From Candidatus Bathyarchaeota archaeon B26-1 (GTDB lineage: Archaea; Thermoproteota; Bathyarchaeia; Bathyarchaeales; B26-1), in contig LUCD01000002.1 of the NCBI GenBank assembly GCA_001593925.1, positions 1 through 23,628 of the forward strand: a stretch of 23,628 nt of DNA, written 5' to 3'. Every line of letters starts with the position of its first letter. Positions within the stretch are counted from its first letter, which is position 1. A program made the position numbers and the translations under genes. Shown here in pieces: positions 1 to 7,091 of the stretch. A model generated the notes under the pieces. The model was given only the letters and a program-made list of their open reading frames with translations. It was not told the DNA's origin and ran no database searches.

Positions 1-12
1 TTATATATTGAT
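1..12 (+). promoter_or_regulatory. TATA-like element of the first gene
   Basis: An A/T-only stretch opens the window about 30 nt before the ATG at 39. That spacing would give a transcript with a leader of about 10 nt, typical of archaeal promoters. Its BRE side lies outside the window, so the promoter cannot be judged fully. Confidence 0.35.
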
Positions 13-38
13 AGTGTTAAACTGTTAGTCAGATAAAC

Positions 39-302
39 ATGACGCAGAAAAGATCGAGACTCGAAATCTACCTAGACGTGCTACGAGCAATAAGGAAAGG
101 AGTAAACAAACCGACCCGCATCATGTACAAGACGAACCTCTCATGGACACCCCTACAGGAAATCCTCGAATCTATGACATCTCAAGAGATAATCAAAAAG
201 ATCGAGGTGAACAAAAGGAAGAAATACGTGATCACCGAAAAAGGCTTAAACGTACTGAGATACTTCGAGGAAATGATGGAACTAATAAACATCAAACATT
301 AG
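39..302 (+). CDS. Small winged-helix DNA-binding protein (ArnR1/HTH_45-like)
   Basis: An 87-residue cytoplasmic protein with the signature of archaeal single-domain winged-helix regulators: an RSRLEIYLDVLRAI first helix, the KPTRIMYKTNLSW segment at about residues 24-37 that is typical of this family, a recognition-helix region, a wing rich in Lys/Arg (about 57-64), and YVITEKGLNVLRYFE near the C-terminus. Such proteins bind DNA as dimers; the target is not knowable from sequence. The ATG at 39 follows a TATA-like element closely. It is a candidate for the factor binding the 25-bp palindromes near 10.6, 11.4 and 15.5 kb, but nothing in the sequence proves that link. It converges with the next gene, 338-811. 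Confidence 0.85.
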   Translation: MTQKRSRLEIYLDVLRAIRKGVNKPTRIMYKTNLSWTPLQEILESMTSQEIIKKIEVNKRKKYVITEKGLNVLRYFEEMMELINIKH

Positions 303-337
303 TCGACAGAAACAGATTGGTTCCTGAAACAACAGAC

Positions 338-811
338 TTACGGTTCGAAGAGGTGTCCCTCTACAATTCTGTTTTCTGGAACCTTAAGCTCGTCCGAGAG
401 CCAACGTTTAACGTTTCCAACATCTAAACTTTCGGGAGGAAGGGAGGTTACTGCCTCTGAGCCGGGTAACTTATGAAAATGTTTAAAGATAAACCCGTTA
501 GACATGGATGTTATGTAGAGGCCGCCGTCCCTCACCTCGAAGACGACGAGGCGGGCTCCCATGCTAACCTCCCTAAAATCCGACCATCTCCTACACCCAA
601 CAGAGATGGCGTTGCAGTTATCTCTCTGAGTAAACCTTCCCGGTCGCGAAATTCTGTTCTCCTCACCAACTTTCTTTAAGACAGATACCTCCTTGATGAA
701 AGCGTCCATCTTCTCGATGAAGTCTGAAAGGCTCTTCTCATGATCCTTGAGTATGCTTATTATCAAATCTAAGACATCGATCTTGTCCTGAAACCTTCGG
801 AGAGAGGACAT
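338..811 (-). CDS. Unknown protein with an N-terminal helical motif shared with the protein at 2057-2335
   Basis: I do not recognise the family. From the ATG at 811 the product is about 157 residues. An upstream GTG at 829 is in frame, but 811 is preferred because a GGGGGAAGTGG Shine-Dalgarno-like stretch sits 5 nt before it. Residues 1-50 are predicted helical and include ISILKDHEKSLSDFIEKM (18-35). This closely matches ISVLKEHEKALDEIVERI in the 92-residue protein encoded at 2335-2057, so the two are probably paralogous over this segment. The rest is a mixed alpha/beta domain (LVVFEVRDGGLYI, then a C-terminal KRWLSDELKV helix). There is no signal peptide or membrane segment. The gene converges with the winged-helix gene at 39-302. 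A TATA-like CTTAAAAG lies about 60 nt upstream. Confidence 0.65.
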   Translation of the reverse strand: MSSLRRFQDKIDVLDLIISILKDHEKSLSDFIEKMDAFIKEVSVLKKVGEENRISRPGRFTQRDNCNAISVGCRRWSDFREVSMGARLVVFEVRDGGLYITSMSNGFIFKHFHKLPGSEAVTSLPPESLDVGNVKRWLSDELKVPENRIVEGHLFEP

Positions 812-829
812 GCAAACCACTTCCCCCAC

Positions 830-1061
830 GGTTCTTATGCTAGATTTAGAATTTGGTGGTTGCCTTTTAAGTGGTGCGAAACCTATCTAAGAAGGAGAAA
901 TATAGATAGAAAAGTGGATTGTTCCCTCTGGAAGTGTCTTTGGAAGTCTAACTAGTTGAGGCTGAACCTTGAGTCCATGCCTCCGGTTCATAAACCTTTA
1001 AGATGCTCCGGTAGAATCTTGGTTGAGCCGCGGCTAAGACCAGCAAAAGAGTGAGTAGCCA
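830..1061. promoter_or_regulatory. Divergent intergenic region between the unknown gene (-) and the TrmB gene (+)
   Basis: About 230 nt separate the two genes. On the minus strand a CTTAAAAGG element at about 866-874 could serve the gene starting at 811. On the plus strand an ATAAACCTTTAAG element at about 989-1001 could serve the TrmB gene. I saw no coding potential, no palindrome of the kind found near 10.6 kb and no stable hairpin. Confidence 0.3.
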
Positions 1062-2024
1062 TTGGAGAGAGGAGTCAAGAGCTTGGCCAACGAGTTTGAG
1101 GATGACCCCCTTAATGGAGCAGCTCTGCTTCCCCGGTTAAAGGGCAAGGAGTCCGTCGCCTTTCCTTACAAGAAGAACGGAATCTGGAAGCCCAGTTTAG
1201 ATCGTGGTAAGCCGACAGTGATGGAACTGATGCAAGAGTCATTGTCAAAGTTCGGTCTCCTAAAGAACGAAACGAAAGTATACCTCTACCTTGCCAGGTT
1301 TGGAGGGCAGAAGGCACAGCGTGTCTCAGAGGCTCTCTCCATACATAGGACCGAAACCTACAAGATTTTGAGAAAATTGGAAAAGATGGGGTTGATCTAT
1401 AGGGTTCTCGATAAACCGGCTAAGTTCGTGGCCCTCCCTATCGATCAAGCCCTCTCTAACCTCATCGAGATCAAGAGGCAGAGGTTGATGCTCCTTGAGA
1501 AGACAAAAGAGGAGATCGTGAAGTTGTGGCGCTCTCTACCCCGTCCCACGGAGAATTCTGAGGCAGAGAAGGAGTCCTTCCAGATACTGAAAGGTATGCT
1601 TCGGATAAACGCAAAAGCCTCTGAGATCATAAGAAAAGCCAAAAAAGAAGTCTTTATCGTAGCTACTGACGACAAACTTTTCCAAATGTTTCATTCCGGA
1701 GTCTTAGACGAGCTTAAGAAAAATTCCAGAAGAATAAACGTTAAGCTGTTAACCAACTACTCTTTGAAGAGCCATTTCATCGTGAAGAAGATACAGCTGA
1801 ACGAGAAGGAGTTTTCATATACGGAATTGAACATTCCAAGCTTTATACTTGTGGACGAAGAAGAAATCCTCTTCTTCCTTGAAGACCACATCAATAACAA
1901 GAAGGAGTTCAGAGCTATGTGGACCAACCAGAAGGAGATAATCAAGGCTCTCAGAATACTACGTTTCTTCTCAGTGAAGAACGAAAAGACCGCTAAAAGA
2001 TTAAAGGTAAGCATGAACCTTTAG
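1062..2024 (+). CDS. TrmB-family transcriptional regulator
   Basis: This is a typical archaeal TrmB-like regulator. Around residues 60-125 lies the winged-helix domain (LSKFGLLKNETKVYLYLARF, then HRTETYKILRKLEKMGLIYR). A basic helical linker follows at about 127-165 (QALSNLIEIKRQRLMLLEKTKEEI). A C-terminal domain starts around 175 with KKEVFIVATDD and RRINVKLLTNYS, resembling the phospholipase-D-like effector region of TrmB proteins. TrmB regulators often sense sugars; no ligand can be assigned here. The longest frame starts at TTG 1062 and adds about 53 residues before the usual family start. ATG 1221 (M54) gives a protein of normal TrmB length, and GTGGT lies upstream of it, so the N-terminus is uncertain. 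It converges with the 92-residue gene, 32 nt apart. Confidence 0.85.
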   Translation: MERGVKSLANEFEDDPLNGAALLPRLKGKESVAFPYKKNGIWKPSLDRGKPTVMELMQESLSKFGLLKNETKVYLYLARFGGQKAQRVSEALSIHRTETYKILRKLEKMGLIYRVLDKPAKFVALPIDQALSNLIEIKRQRLMLLEKTKEEIVKLWRSLPRPTENSEAEKESFQILKGMLRINAKASEIIRKAKKEVFIVATDDKLFQMFHSGVLDELKKNSRRINVKLLTNYSLKSHFIVKKIQLNEKEFSYTELNIPSFILVDEEEILFFLEDHINNKKEFRAMWTNQKEIIKALRILRFFSVKNEKTAKRLKVSMNL

Positions 2025-2056
2025 ACTTAGAATTGAAGGCCATGCCACTGAACGGT

Positions 2057-2335
2057 TCACTCTTTAAGGGTGTTAAGAATCTTGACGATCTCGTCTACCG
2101 GCCGGTTCGTCCTGATCTTCAGATAAACCAGAGTCTCCGAACCGTTAGAAGCCTGCGCCGCGGCTCCATAAAGTTTCTTCTCGGCCGGTTCGGTTCTTTG
2201 GATGGCTTCAAGGAGCCTTTTAGACGCGTTCTCTATCCTTTCCACGATCTCGTCTAGAGCTTTTTCATGCTCTTTCAGCACCGAGATGAGGAGGTCTCCG
2301 TAGCTTCTTCTCCCATCTTCCTCAGGTATGCTCAT
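2057..2335 (-). CDS. Small helical protein, paralogue of the 338-811 product in its N-terminal motif
   Basis: A 92-residue protein of unknown function. It starts at the ATG at 2335, preceded by GGGGGAG 3 nt upstream. Residues 17-34 (ISVLKEHEKALDEIVERI) match the motif in the 338-811 product. The predicted helix continues to about residue 50, then a low-complexity Ala/Gly/Ser linker leads to a short C-terminal segment (LVYLKIRTNRPVDEIVKIL). It has no signal peptide or membrane span and is probably a small oligomeric helical protein. The probable 32-residue gene lies 43 nt upstream on the same strand, so the two may share a transcript. Confidence 0.65.
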   Translation of the reverse strand: MSIPEEDGRRSYGDLLISVLKEHEKALDEIVERIENASKRLLEAIQRTEPAEKKLYGAAAQASNGSETLVYLKIRTNRPVDEIVKILNTLKE

Positions 2336-2378
2336 GTTCTCCCCCTTTTGATCTTCTCGGCAATTCAGCGATAGAGAC

Positions 2379-2477
2379 TTAGTAGATGCTCAGTCTCCTC
2401 TTTTCAGCGTAGAGTCTTTTAATTAGGGGGACGAGAATCTCGGAGCTGAGTTCAACCTTCCTCATCTTCTTCGCCAT
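2379..2477 (-). CDS. Probable 32-residue basic protein
   Basis: A short reading frame of 33 codons including the stop. It begins MAKKMRKVELSSEILVPL and ends KRRLSIY. Three signals support it: a GGGTGG ribosome-binding-like site at 2492-2487 with 9 nt to the ATG, a TATA-like element at 2536-2527 placing transcription start near 2506, and same-strand position just before the 92-residue gene. It is strongly basic (about 11 Lys/Arg) with one predicted amphipathic helix. No family is recognised. It could also be only a leader peptide of the downstream gene. Confidence 0.45.
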   Translation of the reverse strand: MAKKMRKVELSSEILVPLIKRLYAEKRRLSIY

Positions 2478-2666
2478 CTGTCTGTTCCACCCGTTTTCTC
2501 TTTTTTGTTGAAACCTTTCTGAGAGAAGTATTTAAGCGTACTCTAACGGAAATGGAAAACCTTTTCCAATCTTGGGTAATCGACGTGAATTTTTTCCGTC
2601 TTAAGAAGTTTGATAAGAAGACGGAGATCAATAAAGGAAGCTGATTCCCTGAGAGGCAATATCGCT
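2478..2666. other. Non-coding stretch flanking the 32-residue gene
   Basis: Together with 2336-2378 this is the remainder of the 331-nt gap between the 92-residue gene and the membrane-protein gene. It contains the promoter-like AAGTATTTAAG at 2527-2536 (read on the minus strand for the small gene) and T/C-rich segments. I see no RNA gene, repeat or further coding frame. Confidence 0.4.
2527..2536 (-). promoter_or_regulatory. TATA-like element of the 32-residue gene
   Basis: The minus strand reads CTTAAATACTT, a good archaeal TATA box. A start point about 25 nt downstream would leave a leader of about 30 nt that carries the GGGTGG site before the ATG at 2477. Confidence 0.4.
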
Positions 2667-3152
2667 TTAGTTTTCCATTCGTAACCCGGCCCTTAACGAC
2701 TTTGGGAATAACGGACTGAAAGGATAGAAGAATGAGAGCGCGACCAGTTCATAGATCATCAGACCTACCGTTTGGCTTACCATGCTCGGAGCCGTCCAGA
2801 ACCAGCTTGCCGCACCGCAGAAGTGCATTCCAGCGACAAACCACCCGAAAGCCAAGTCGGTCAAAACATCTATTTTATTCGAGAACCTTTCAGGTAGCTT
2901 TACATAATGAGAGTCCAGACATAAGATCATGTAGATCGGGAGGTTCATCAGCAAGACGAAGACCGTTAAACCTACGGTTTTCCCGTAACTCTGCATAAAG
3001 GTTCTTGCGTAGATGTTCCCCTCCTCCAAGGGACTGCCACAGAATCTAAGCGTTACAAAGTAATCGAAGAAGATGAAGGAGAAGAGGAGAACGGTTCTCT
3101 TCAACCAGATTCCCCTAGGAATCATGAACCTAAAAGCACTACGTAGCTTCAT
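2667..3152 (-). CDS. Small polytopic membrane protein, DUF5658-like
   Basis: About 161 residues from the ATG at 3152. The frame extends to 3224, but a TATA-like TTTTATTAA at 3185-3177 lies about 28 nt before 3152, favouring that start with almost no leader. Four hydrophobic segments are visible: LLFSFIFFDYFVTL, VGLTVFVLLMNLPIYMIL, LAFGWFVAGMHFCG and VGLMIYELVALSFF. The pattern FFDYFVTLR...GSPLEEGNIYAR followed by a second span resembles DUF5658-type membrane proteins, which carry an Asp-x-x-x-Thr and a Glu-x-N motif. This assignment is tentative and no function is known. It lies downstream of pilus locus 1 on the same strand but has its own promoter and is separated by more than 200 nt, so it is probably independent. 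Confidence 0.65.
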   Translation of the reverse strand: MKLRSAFRFMIPRGIWLKRTVLLFSFIFFDYFVTLRFCGSPLEEGNIYARTFMQSYGKTVGLTVFVLLMNLPIYMILCLDSHYVKLPERFSNKIDVLTDLAFGWFVAGMHFCGAASWFWTAPSMVSQTVGLMIYELVALSFFYPFSPLFPKSLRAGLRMEN

Positions 3153-3176
3153 ACTTGAATATTTAAGAGAATCCCT

Positions 3177-3186
3177 TAATAAAATG
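3177..3186 (-). promoter_or_regulatory. TATA-like element of the small membrane protein
   Basis: The minus strand reads ATTTTATTAA, centred about 28 nt before the ATG at 3152. This is the spacing expected for a leaderless or near-leaderless archaeal transcript. Confidence 0.4.
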
Positions 3187-3366
3187 TTAAGAAAGATAGT
3201 TTCGGTTCTCCGACGCTTTAGCAAGTGGCAAATGTAACGAAGTGTACATCCAAGAACCAGCCTAGTAAATTCATAAGGGAAGTCAAAAAGCTATTTTGGA
3301 AAATGGGAGACCCTCAAAAATGGTCGTCCAACATTAAAAAGAAACCGTTAAGATGCTAATCAACTT

Positions 3367-4125
3367 TTAAAGATCAGTACACGTTGTGTTGGCTTGAACG
3401 TATATATCTCTCTGATCGTGACATCCAACCATGATTCCCCTGTTGAATATCTTCGGCGGTCCCACAGAGAAGGACGCCACGTAGGTTCCGTTCCCGAAAT
3501 CCTCCAGTTGATAGCTCTCGAGGAGACTTGCATCCATCCACCCGTCTTTAGTCTCGTAGTAGACGGTTATGTTCTTTGCGAGGGCCGGTTCCCCCTCATT
3601 GTACAGGTGGATAGTCACGTTTATCATGTGCGTTCCCGCCCACCACCTCGACACCGCACTTACAGAGAGGGAAGTCGTTACGTTTATCGAGTAAACAACG
3701 TCGATCTCGACGCCCTCACCCGTCAAGGTTAAAGAGAAATCAACAGCAGCGCTTGAAACCCCGAAACCATCTTCTCCCCAAGATATCCACAGCCCAGAAG
3801 AGTATGGAGCCGCCTCCTCAAGATTAAAACTTAATGAGCATTCCCCATGGTAGTATCTTTCCTTGGCGAAGGAGACCCACCTCTCAATGTTTGGTTCTAA
3901 TGTTTGGTTCCCTCCATGCGATGCGTTTACGAGGACTCCTACCACTAAGCTCCGAGAGCCCAGTCTAACGTTTCTTGTAAAGGCTTCTGGAGATAAGAGG
4001 TCTTCCCCAGTCTGGACGCGGTTCACCTCAAGCACATAGACCTTCGTCGAGAGTATGATCAAAGCTATTAGCAGAGCCGTAAGGACGAGCGCTTGGGCTG
4101 ACCGGTCTTTCCTTATCTTTCTCAT
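3367..4125 (-). CDS. Single-pass surface protein E of pilus locus 1
   Basis: About 252 residues from the ATG at 4125. That ATG overlaps the upstream stop as ATGA, so it is preferred over the in-frame GTG at 4134. A basic N-terminus (RKIRKDRSAQ) precedes one hydrophobic span (ALVLTALLIALIILS), then a long extracellular region rich in beta-strand and N-x-S/T sequons (NAS, NQT, NVT, NIT, NGT, NTT). The middle, with INVTIHLYNEGEPALAKNITVYYE, looks like an Ig-like or CARDB-type beta-sandwich. It is the last gene of the operon. No counterpart is visible in locus 2 before the window ends. It is likely an accessory pilus or cell-surface component. Confidence 0.7.
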   Translation of the reverse strand: MRKIRKDRSAQALVLTALLIALIILSTKVYVLEVNRVQTGEDLLSPEAFTRNVRLGSRSLVVGVLVNASHGGNQTLEPNIERWVSFAKERYYHGECSLSFNLEEAAPYSSGLWISWGEDGFGVSSAAVDFSLTLTGEGVEIDVVYSINVTTSLSVSAVSRWWAGTHMINVTIHLYNEGEPALAKNITVYYETKDGWMDASLLESYQLEDFGNGTYVASFSVGPPKIFNRGIMVGCHDQRDIYVQANTTCTDL

Positions 4126-4541
4126 CGCACCCACGCCAGCTGAAGCCTGACGACGTAGAACTTGAGATTCGTCCTCTCAACGACCAAGTACTGAATCGAT
4201 ACGATGTCCTCTCCGAGTACGCCTCCCCCAGAGATGGGGAGACTATTTACCTCCTCACCCTCCTCGTTGTAGACCGTTAGGTTGTATGAGACTCCTAGAG
4301 GAAGCATGATGGAGACTCGCCTAGAGAGTTCAGTCCAGTTCCTTTGAGCGATCAGCCTTCCAAGATCGCCGTCTCTGTCAAGTTCAACTAGAACGTTTAG
4401 GCCGATAGACCGGAGGTTCCTCGAGTCGTAGACGTTCTCTAGCTCGTTAATCGGAATCGAAACGAGTAAGGATGAGAAGACTATGGTGGCCGCCATCAAG
4501 GCTTCCAGAATCCTAACTTGGCCCCTTCTATCCCGCAACAA
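4122..4541 (-). CDS. Pilin-like protein D of pilus locus 1
   Basis: 139 residues, TTG start at 4541 preceded by GGGGAGG 7 nt upstream. The N-terminus MLRDRRGQVRILEALMAA is a class III-type signal: basic residues, Gly-Gln at the probable cleavage point, a Glu at about +6, then a hydrophobic span. This resembles archaeal pilins with a GQ...E motif (DUF361 type). The ectodomain is short (about 105 residues) and includes IMLPLGVSYNLTVYNEEG. It aligns with the N-terminal half of the locus-2 protein at 22792 (MLRNVKGQMRVVEA; DTFYNLTIRSALDG), but lacks that protein's VWA domain. The gene lies 2 nt after gene C and overlaps gene E by 4 nt, so translation is probably coupled. Confidence 0.7.
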   Translation of the reverse strand: MLRDRRGQVRILEALMAATIVFSSLLVSIPINELENVYDSRNLRSIGLNVLVELDRDGDLGRLIAQRNWTELSRRVSIMLPLGVSYNLTVYNEEGEEVNSLPISGGGVLGEDIVSIQYLVVERTNLKFYVVRLQLAWVR

Positions 4542-4543
4542 TG

Positions 4544-5599
4544 TTAAGCCTCCCCAAGCGTGATTCTACATTCGTACAAGGCGGAGTTGATCGTCACGAC
4601 GAAGACGCAAGAGATAGAGTTGGATGCGCTTCTTTCTCCCTCGAAGCTTGAACCGAAATCTAGGGGAATCTGAGGATAAGCAACCCACTCGGCGAATGAC
4701 CGAGACCCGTTGGTTCCAGTGACCACTAGGATCATGGGGCTAGCCTCCAAAAGTTTCGGTATGGTGTAAATCTCTGTCAGTCCTTCCTCCGAGTTCTTGG
4801 ACAAATCAAAATTGTAGCTGTACGTGAAGACCTTTACGCTGGTGACGTTCTCTTCTGGAAAGAGGTGTTCCGCATAGAGCGTATAGTTCAGCGGGCTAAG
4901 CCTAATGAATGTTCCACGCTGATTCGGGCCCTCAGAGGTGTTATGCCTAAAACTGTACACGTTGAAGGAGATCACCCTCGGTTCCGCCCTTGCAAAGGCT
5001 ATTAGGAGAGCCGTACCGTTCAGAGAGTTAGGTATCTCAACCTCGATGAACCCCTCCCCCTGAATCGTAGAGGTCACGGCGTCTACATAGTCCTCCACGA
5101 TGACGTAGCAGTGGAGAGTCGCTGTAACTGGGAGGTTCAACCTCTTCGTGGAGACCTTGAAGGTGTAGACTGTACTGTTACTCTCCACGTTCTGCGATGT
5201 CAAGTTTAAATCGACGTCGAAGATCGGGGTGATCCTTATCCTCACGGCTCTATCCTCTATCCCCAAAGCCGTAAAAACCTCAAAGAGGCTCAAGCGATAC
5301 CTGTTCTCCTGGTTTAGTCTCGTTACTTTGTCGATGTCGAGGTCGAATGGAACTTGGAAGTTTGACTTCGCCAGCCCGAAGGCCGTTAGGTTAACGTTCA
5401 ACGTCGACCCCCAGTCGGAGGGGGACCCAGGGTTGAGAAGCCAGTACTCCGCTAAGCTACGGCTCGAATCTACCGAGTATCGAGATAGCTGACTTTCTAG
5501 GTAGGGGTGTACGAGCACGGACATGCCTACCATAGACGAGAGTATTAGAACAGTCATGATGTAGCAGGCGAGTAGAGTCTCCATCGAGGCTGAGGGCAT
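4544..5599 (-). CDS. Single-pass surface protein C of pilus locus 1
   Basis: 351 residues. One N-terminal hydrophobic segment (LLACYIMTVLILSSMVGMSVLV) is followed by a large extracellular domain with many sequons (NLT, NST, NGT, NTS, NYT, NVT, NGS). It is the counterpart of the locus-2 protein at 21983-22786: both carry a conserved LxPGsPxDWG motif (here LNPGSPSDWG), then GLA, a KVxRLxxxxxY segment and a LGI/LGL...RI.P stretch. The C-terminal half is longer than in the paralogue and unlike it. The ATG at 5599 begins 1 nt after the stop of the platform gene. The likely role is a minor pilin or pilus-associated surface protein; no catalytic motif is seen. Confidence 0.7.
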   Translation of the reverse strand: MPSASMETLLACYIMTVLILSSMVGMSVLVHPYLESQLSRYSVDSSRSLAEYWLLNPGSPSDWGSTLNVNLTAFGLAKSNFQVPFDLDIDKVTRLNQENRYRLSLFEVFTALGIEDRAVRIRITPIFDVDLNLTSQNVESNSTVYTFKVSTKRLNLPVTATLHCYVIVEDYVDAVTSTIQGEGFIEVEIPNSLNGTALLIAFARAEPRVISFNVYSFRHNTSEGPNQRGTFIRLSPLNYTLYAEHLFPEENVTSVKVFTYSYNFDLSKNSEEGLTEIYTIPKLLEASPMILVVTGTNGSRSFAEWVAYPQIPLDFGSSFEGERSASNSISCVFVVTINSALYECRITLGEA

Positions 5600-5600
5600 C

Positions 5601-7091
5601 CTACATCAGCACCTCCACGATCGTTGACATGAAGTTCTGCGATAACAGGAGCGATGCAAGGGATACGACTGCAAGGAACACTGAATACTCGAATCCAGCC
5701 GCGAACGTTCCCTTGGTAACCTTACCTATGAAGAAGCCTGAGAGCCAGCAATGGAAGATCATCGCGCTTGAGAGGATGTCCATCTGCCGCTCCAACGTCA
5801 TGAACGAGGCCTCGGAGATGTACGCGGTCGGTATCTGGGTGATTACAAAGAAGGTGAAGGTGAATGTTAAAGCCATCAAGACGCTCCAGATGAAGGGCAG
5901 AATAATGTAGGGTCTAAGCATATCCCGCTTATTCTTCTCGGCGTCCCGCATCTTCTCGCTGTAGCTAGCCAGCATCTCCAGAGCGTCGGAGGGGCCTCCC
6001 CCAACCTCCACGGTCTCGATCAAGATCAGGAAGTTCATCAAGACGGGCCAACTGTTGATCCGCTCCTTCAGGTCTCGGTAAATCTTCCTCAAGGAGACTC
6101 CCCACTCAATCTGGTTGACTACTTGCCGGAGAACCTTTGAGAAGGCGGTGGACCTTTTTATCCTCGCGCTCTGGACGATGCTCTTCTCGGGGGACGTTCC
6201 GGTCTTCCTCGTCTCGCTCACATCCCGAAGGAAACTCGGCATCTCCTCCTCGGCTTGAAGGTTCAACCCAACCATCCTCCGGTACGAGATGAGGGGAGGT
6301 AAGGAGATTGCGGCTAAACAGACCGTTATGAAGATGGATGAGCCTAACGAGTCTACGAGCGCTCTGGCTTCGGGCGTGAGGATGACTAAAGCTAGGAGGG
6401 CCGCAACACCGACCGCGGGAGGTAAAGCCCTATAATAGACCTTCCTGACAGAGATGAACGTACCCTTCTGTAGGATATGCGCAAATAACATGAAGAAGAT
6501 AGAGGTTAATGGCATAGCCACAAAAACTATGAAGTAAACGAGGCTTGGGCCTCCCAGCCTCACCCCCAGAGTGGAAGAGACGACGGCAGTAGAAGACATG
6601 ACGGCTGAAAGAATATAAGTGCAGAGCAAGATCAGGAGCATAACCATGTAAGATTCAACCAGAGTCTCGAGCTTCTCGATGGAACGGATCGCCGCCGCTG
6701 TCTGTACCTCGATCACCGAGCGTAGCTTACTCTCTAAGTAGCTCGTAACGTTGCCCCCGCTCTTAACGGTGGAGACGTAACCCTTCAAGAAGTCGCTGAA
6801 TATCTTTGACTCCGTCTCTTCGGCTCTCCGGAGCATAGCCTTCAAGGGGTCCTTCCCCAACACTTCTACTTGCCGAACGATCTCTCTGGACTCTTTCTGG
6901 ATGAATGGGAGAATGTGAACTGACATCAGCCTCTTGAAGCTCTCGTAGGGGGAGATTCCGCAGGACGCCATCAAGGTTATCAGTATGAAGGCGAAGGGCA
7001 ACTCTCTGTCTCTATCCCTGAAGATCAGGTTTGAGAAGGTGCCCGAGATACGTGAAAGAATATTGGTCTTCTCTGATACTGTGGCTACCAT
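5601..7091 (-). CDS. Type IV pilus/Tad-type membrane platform protein (TadC/FlaJ family), short form
   Basis: 496 residues with two GspF/T2SF modules. The first module opens at about residue 30 (LPFAFILITLMASCGISPYESF) and ends in VESYMVMLLILLCTYILS. A central membrane cluster follows. The second module contains EEEMPSFLRDVSETRKTGTSPEKSI, then RIYRDLK-type cytoplasmic helices and a C-terminal membrane pair. Platform proteins sit in the cytoplasmic membrane, contact the ATPase and drive pilin assembly. Compared with the locus-2 homologue (607 residues), the N-terminal region with two membrane spans (about 95 residues) is missing. The ATG at 7091 overlaps the ATPase stop by 7 nt, so this is the natural start and not a truncated call. 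Confidence 0.9.
   Translation of the reverse strand: MVATVSEKTNILSRISGTFSNLIFRDRDRELPFAFILITLMASCGISPYESFKRLMSVHILPFIQKESREIVRQVEVLGKDPLKAMLRRAEETESKIFSDFLKGYVSTVKSGGNVTSYLESKLRSVIEVQTAAAIRSIEKLETLVESYMVMLLILLCTYILSAVMSSTAVVSSTLGVRLGGPSLVYFIVFVAMPLTSIFFMLFAHILQKGTFISVRKVYYRALPPAVGVAALLALVILTPEARALVDSLGSSIFITVCLAAISLPPLISYRRMVGLNLQAEEEMPSFLRDVSETRKTGTSPEKSIVQSARIKRSTAFSKVLRQVVNQIEWGVSLRKIYRDLKERINSWPVLMNFLILIETVEVGGGPSDALEMLASYSEKMRDAEKNKRDMLRPYIILPFIWSVLMALTFTFTFFVITQIPTAYISEASFMTLERQMDILSSAMIFHCWLSGFFIGKVTKGTFAAGFEYSVFLAVVSLASLLLSQNFMSTIVEVLM

Noticed and set aside
3225..3359. A GTG-initiated plus-strand frame of 44 codons (contains KFIREVKKLFWKMGDP) between the membrane protein and pilus locus 1
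   Set aside because: No ribosome-binding site, no convincing promoter and no recognisable family. The lysine-rich, A/T-rich composition can arise by chance. It might be a gene remnant, but that cannot be supported.
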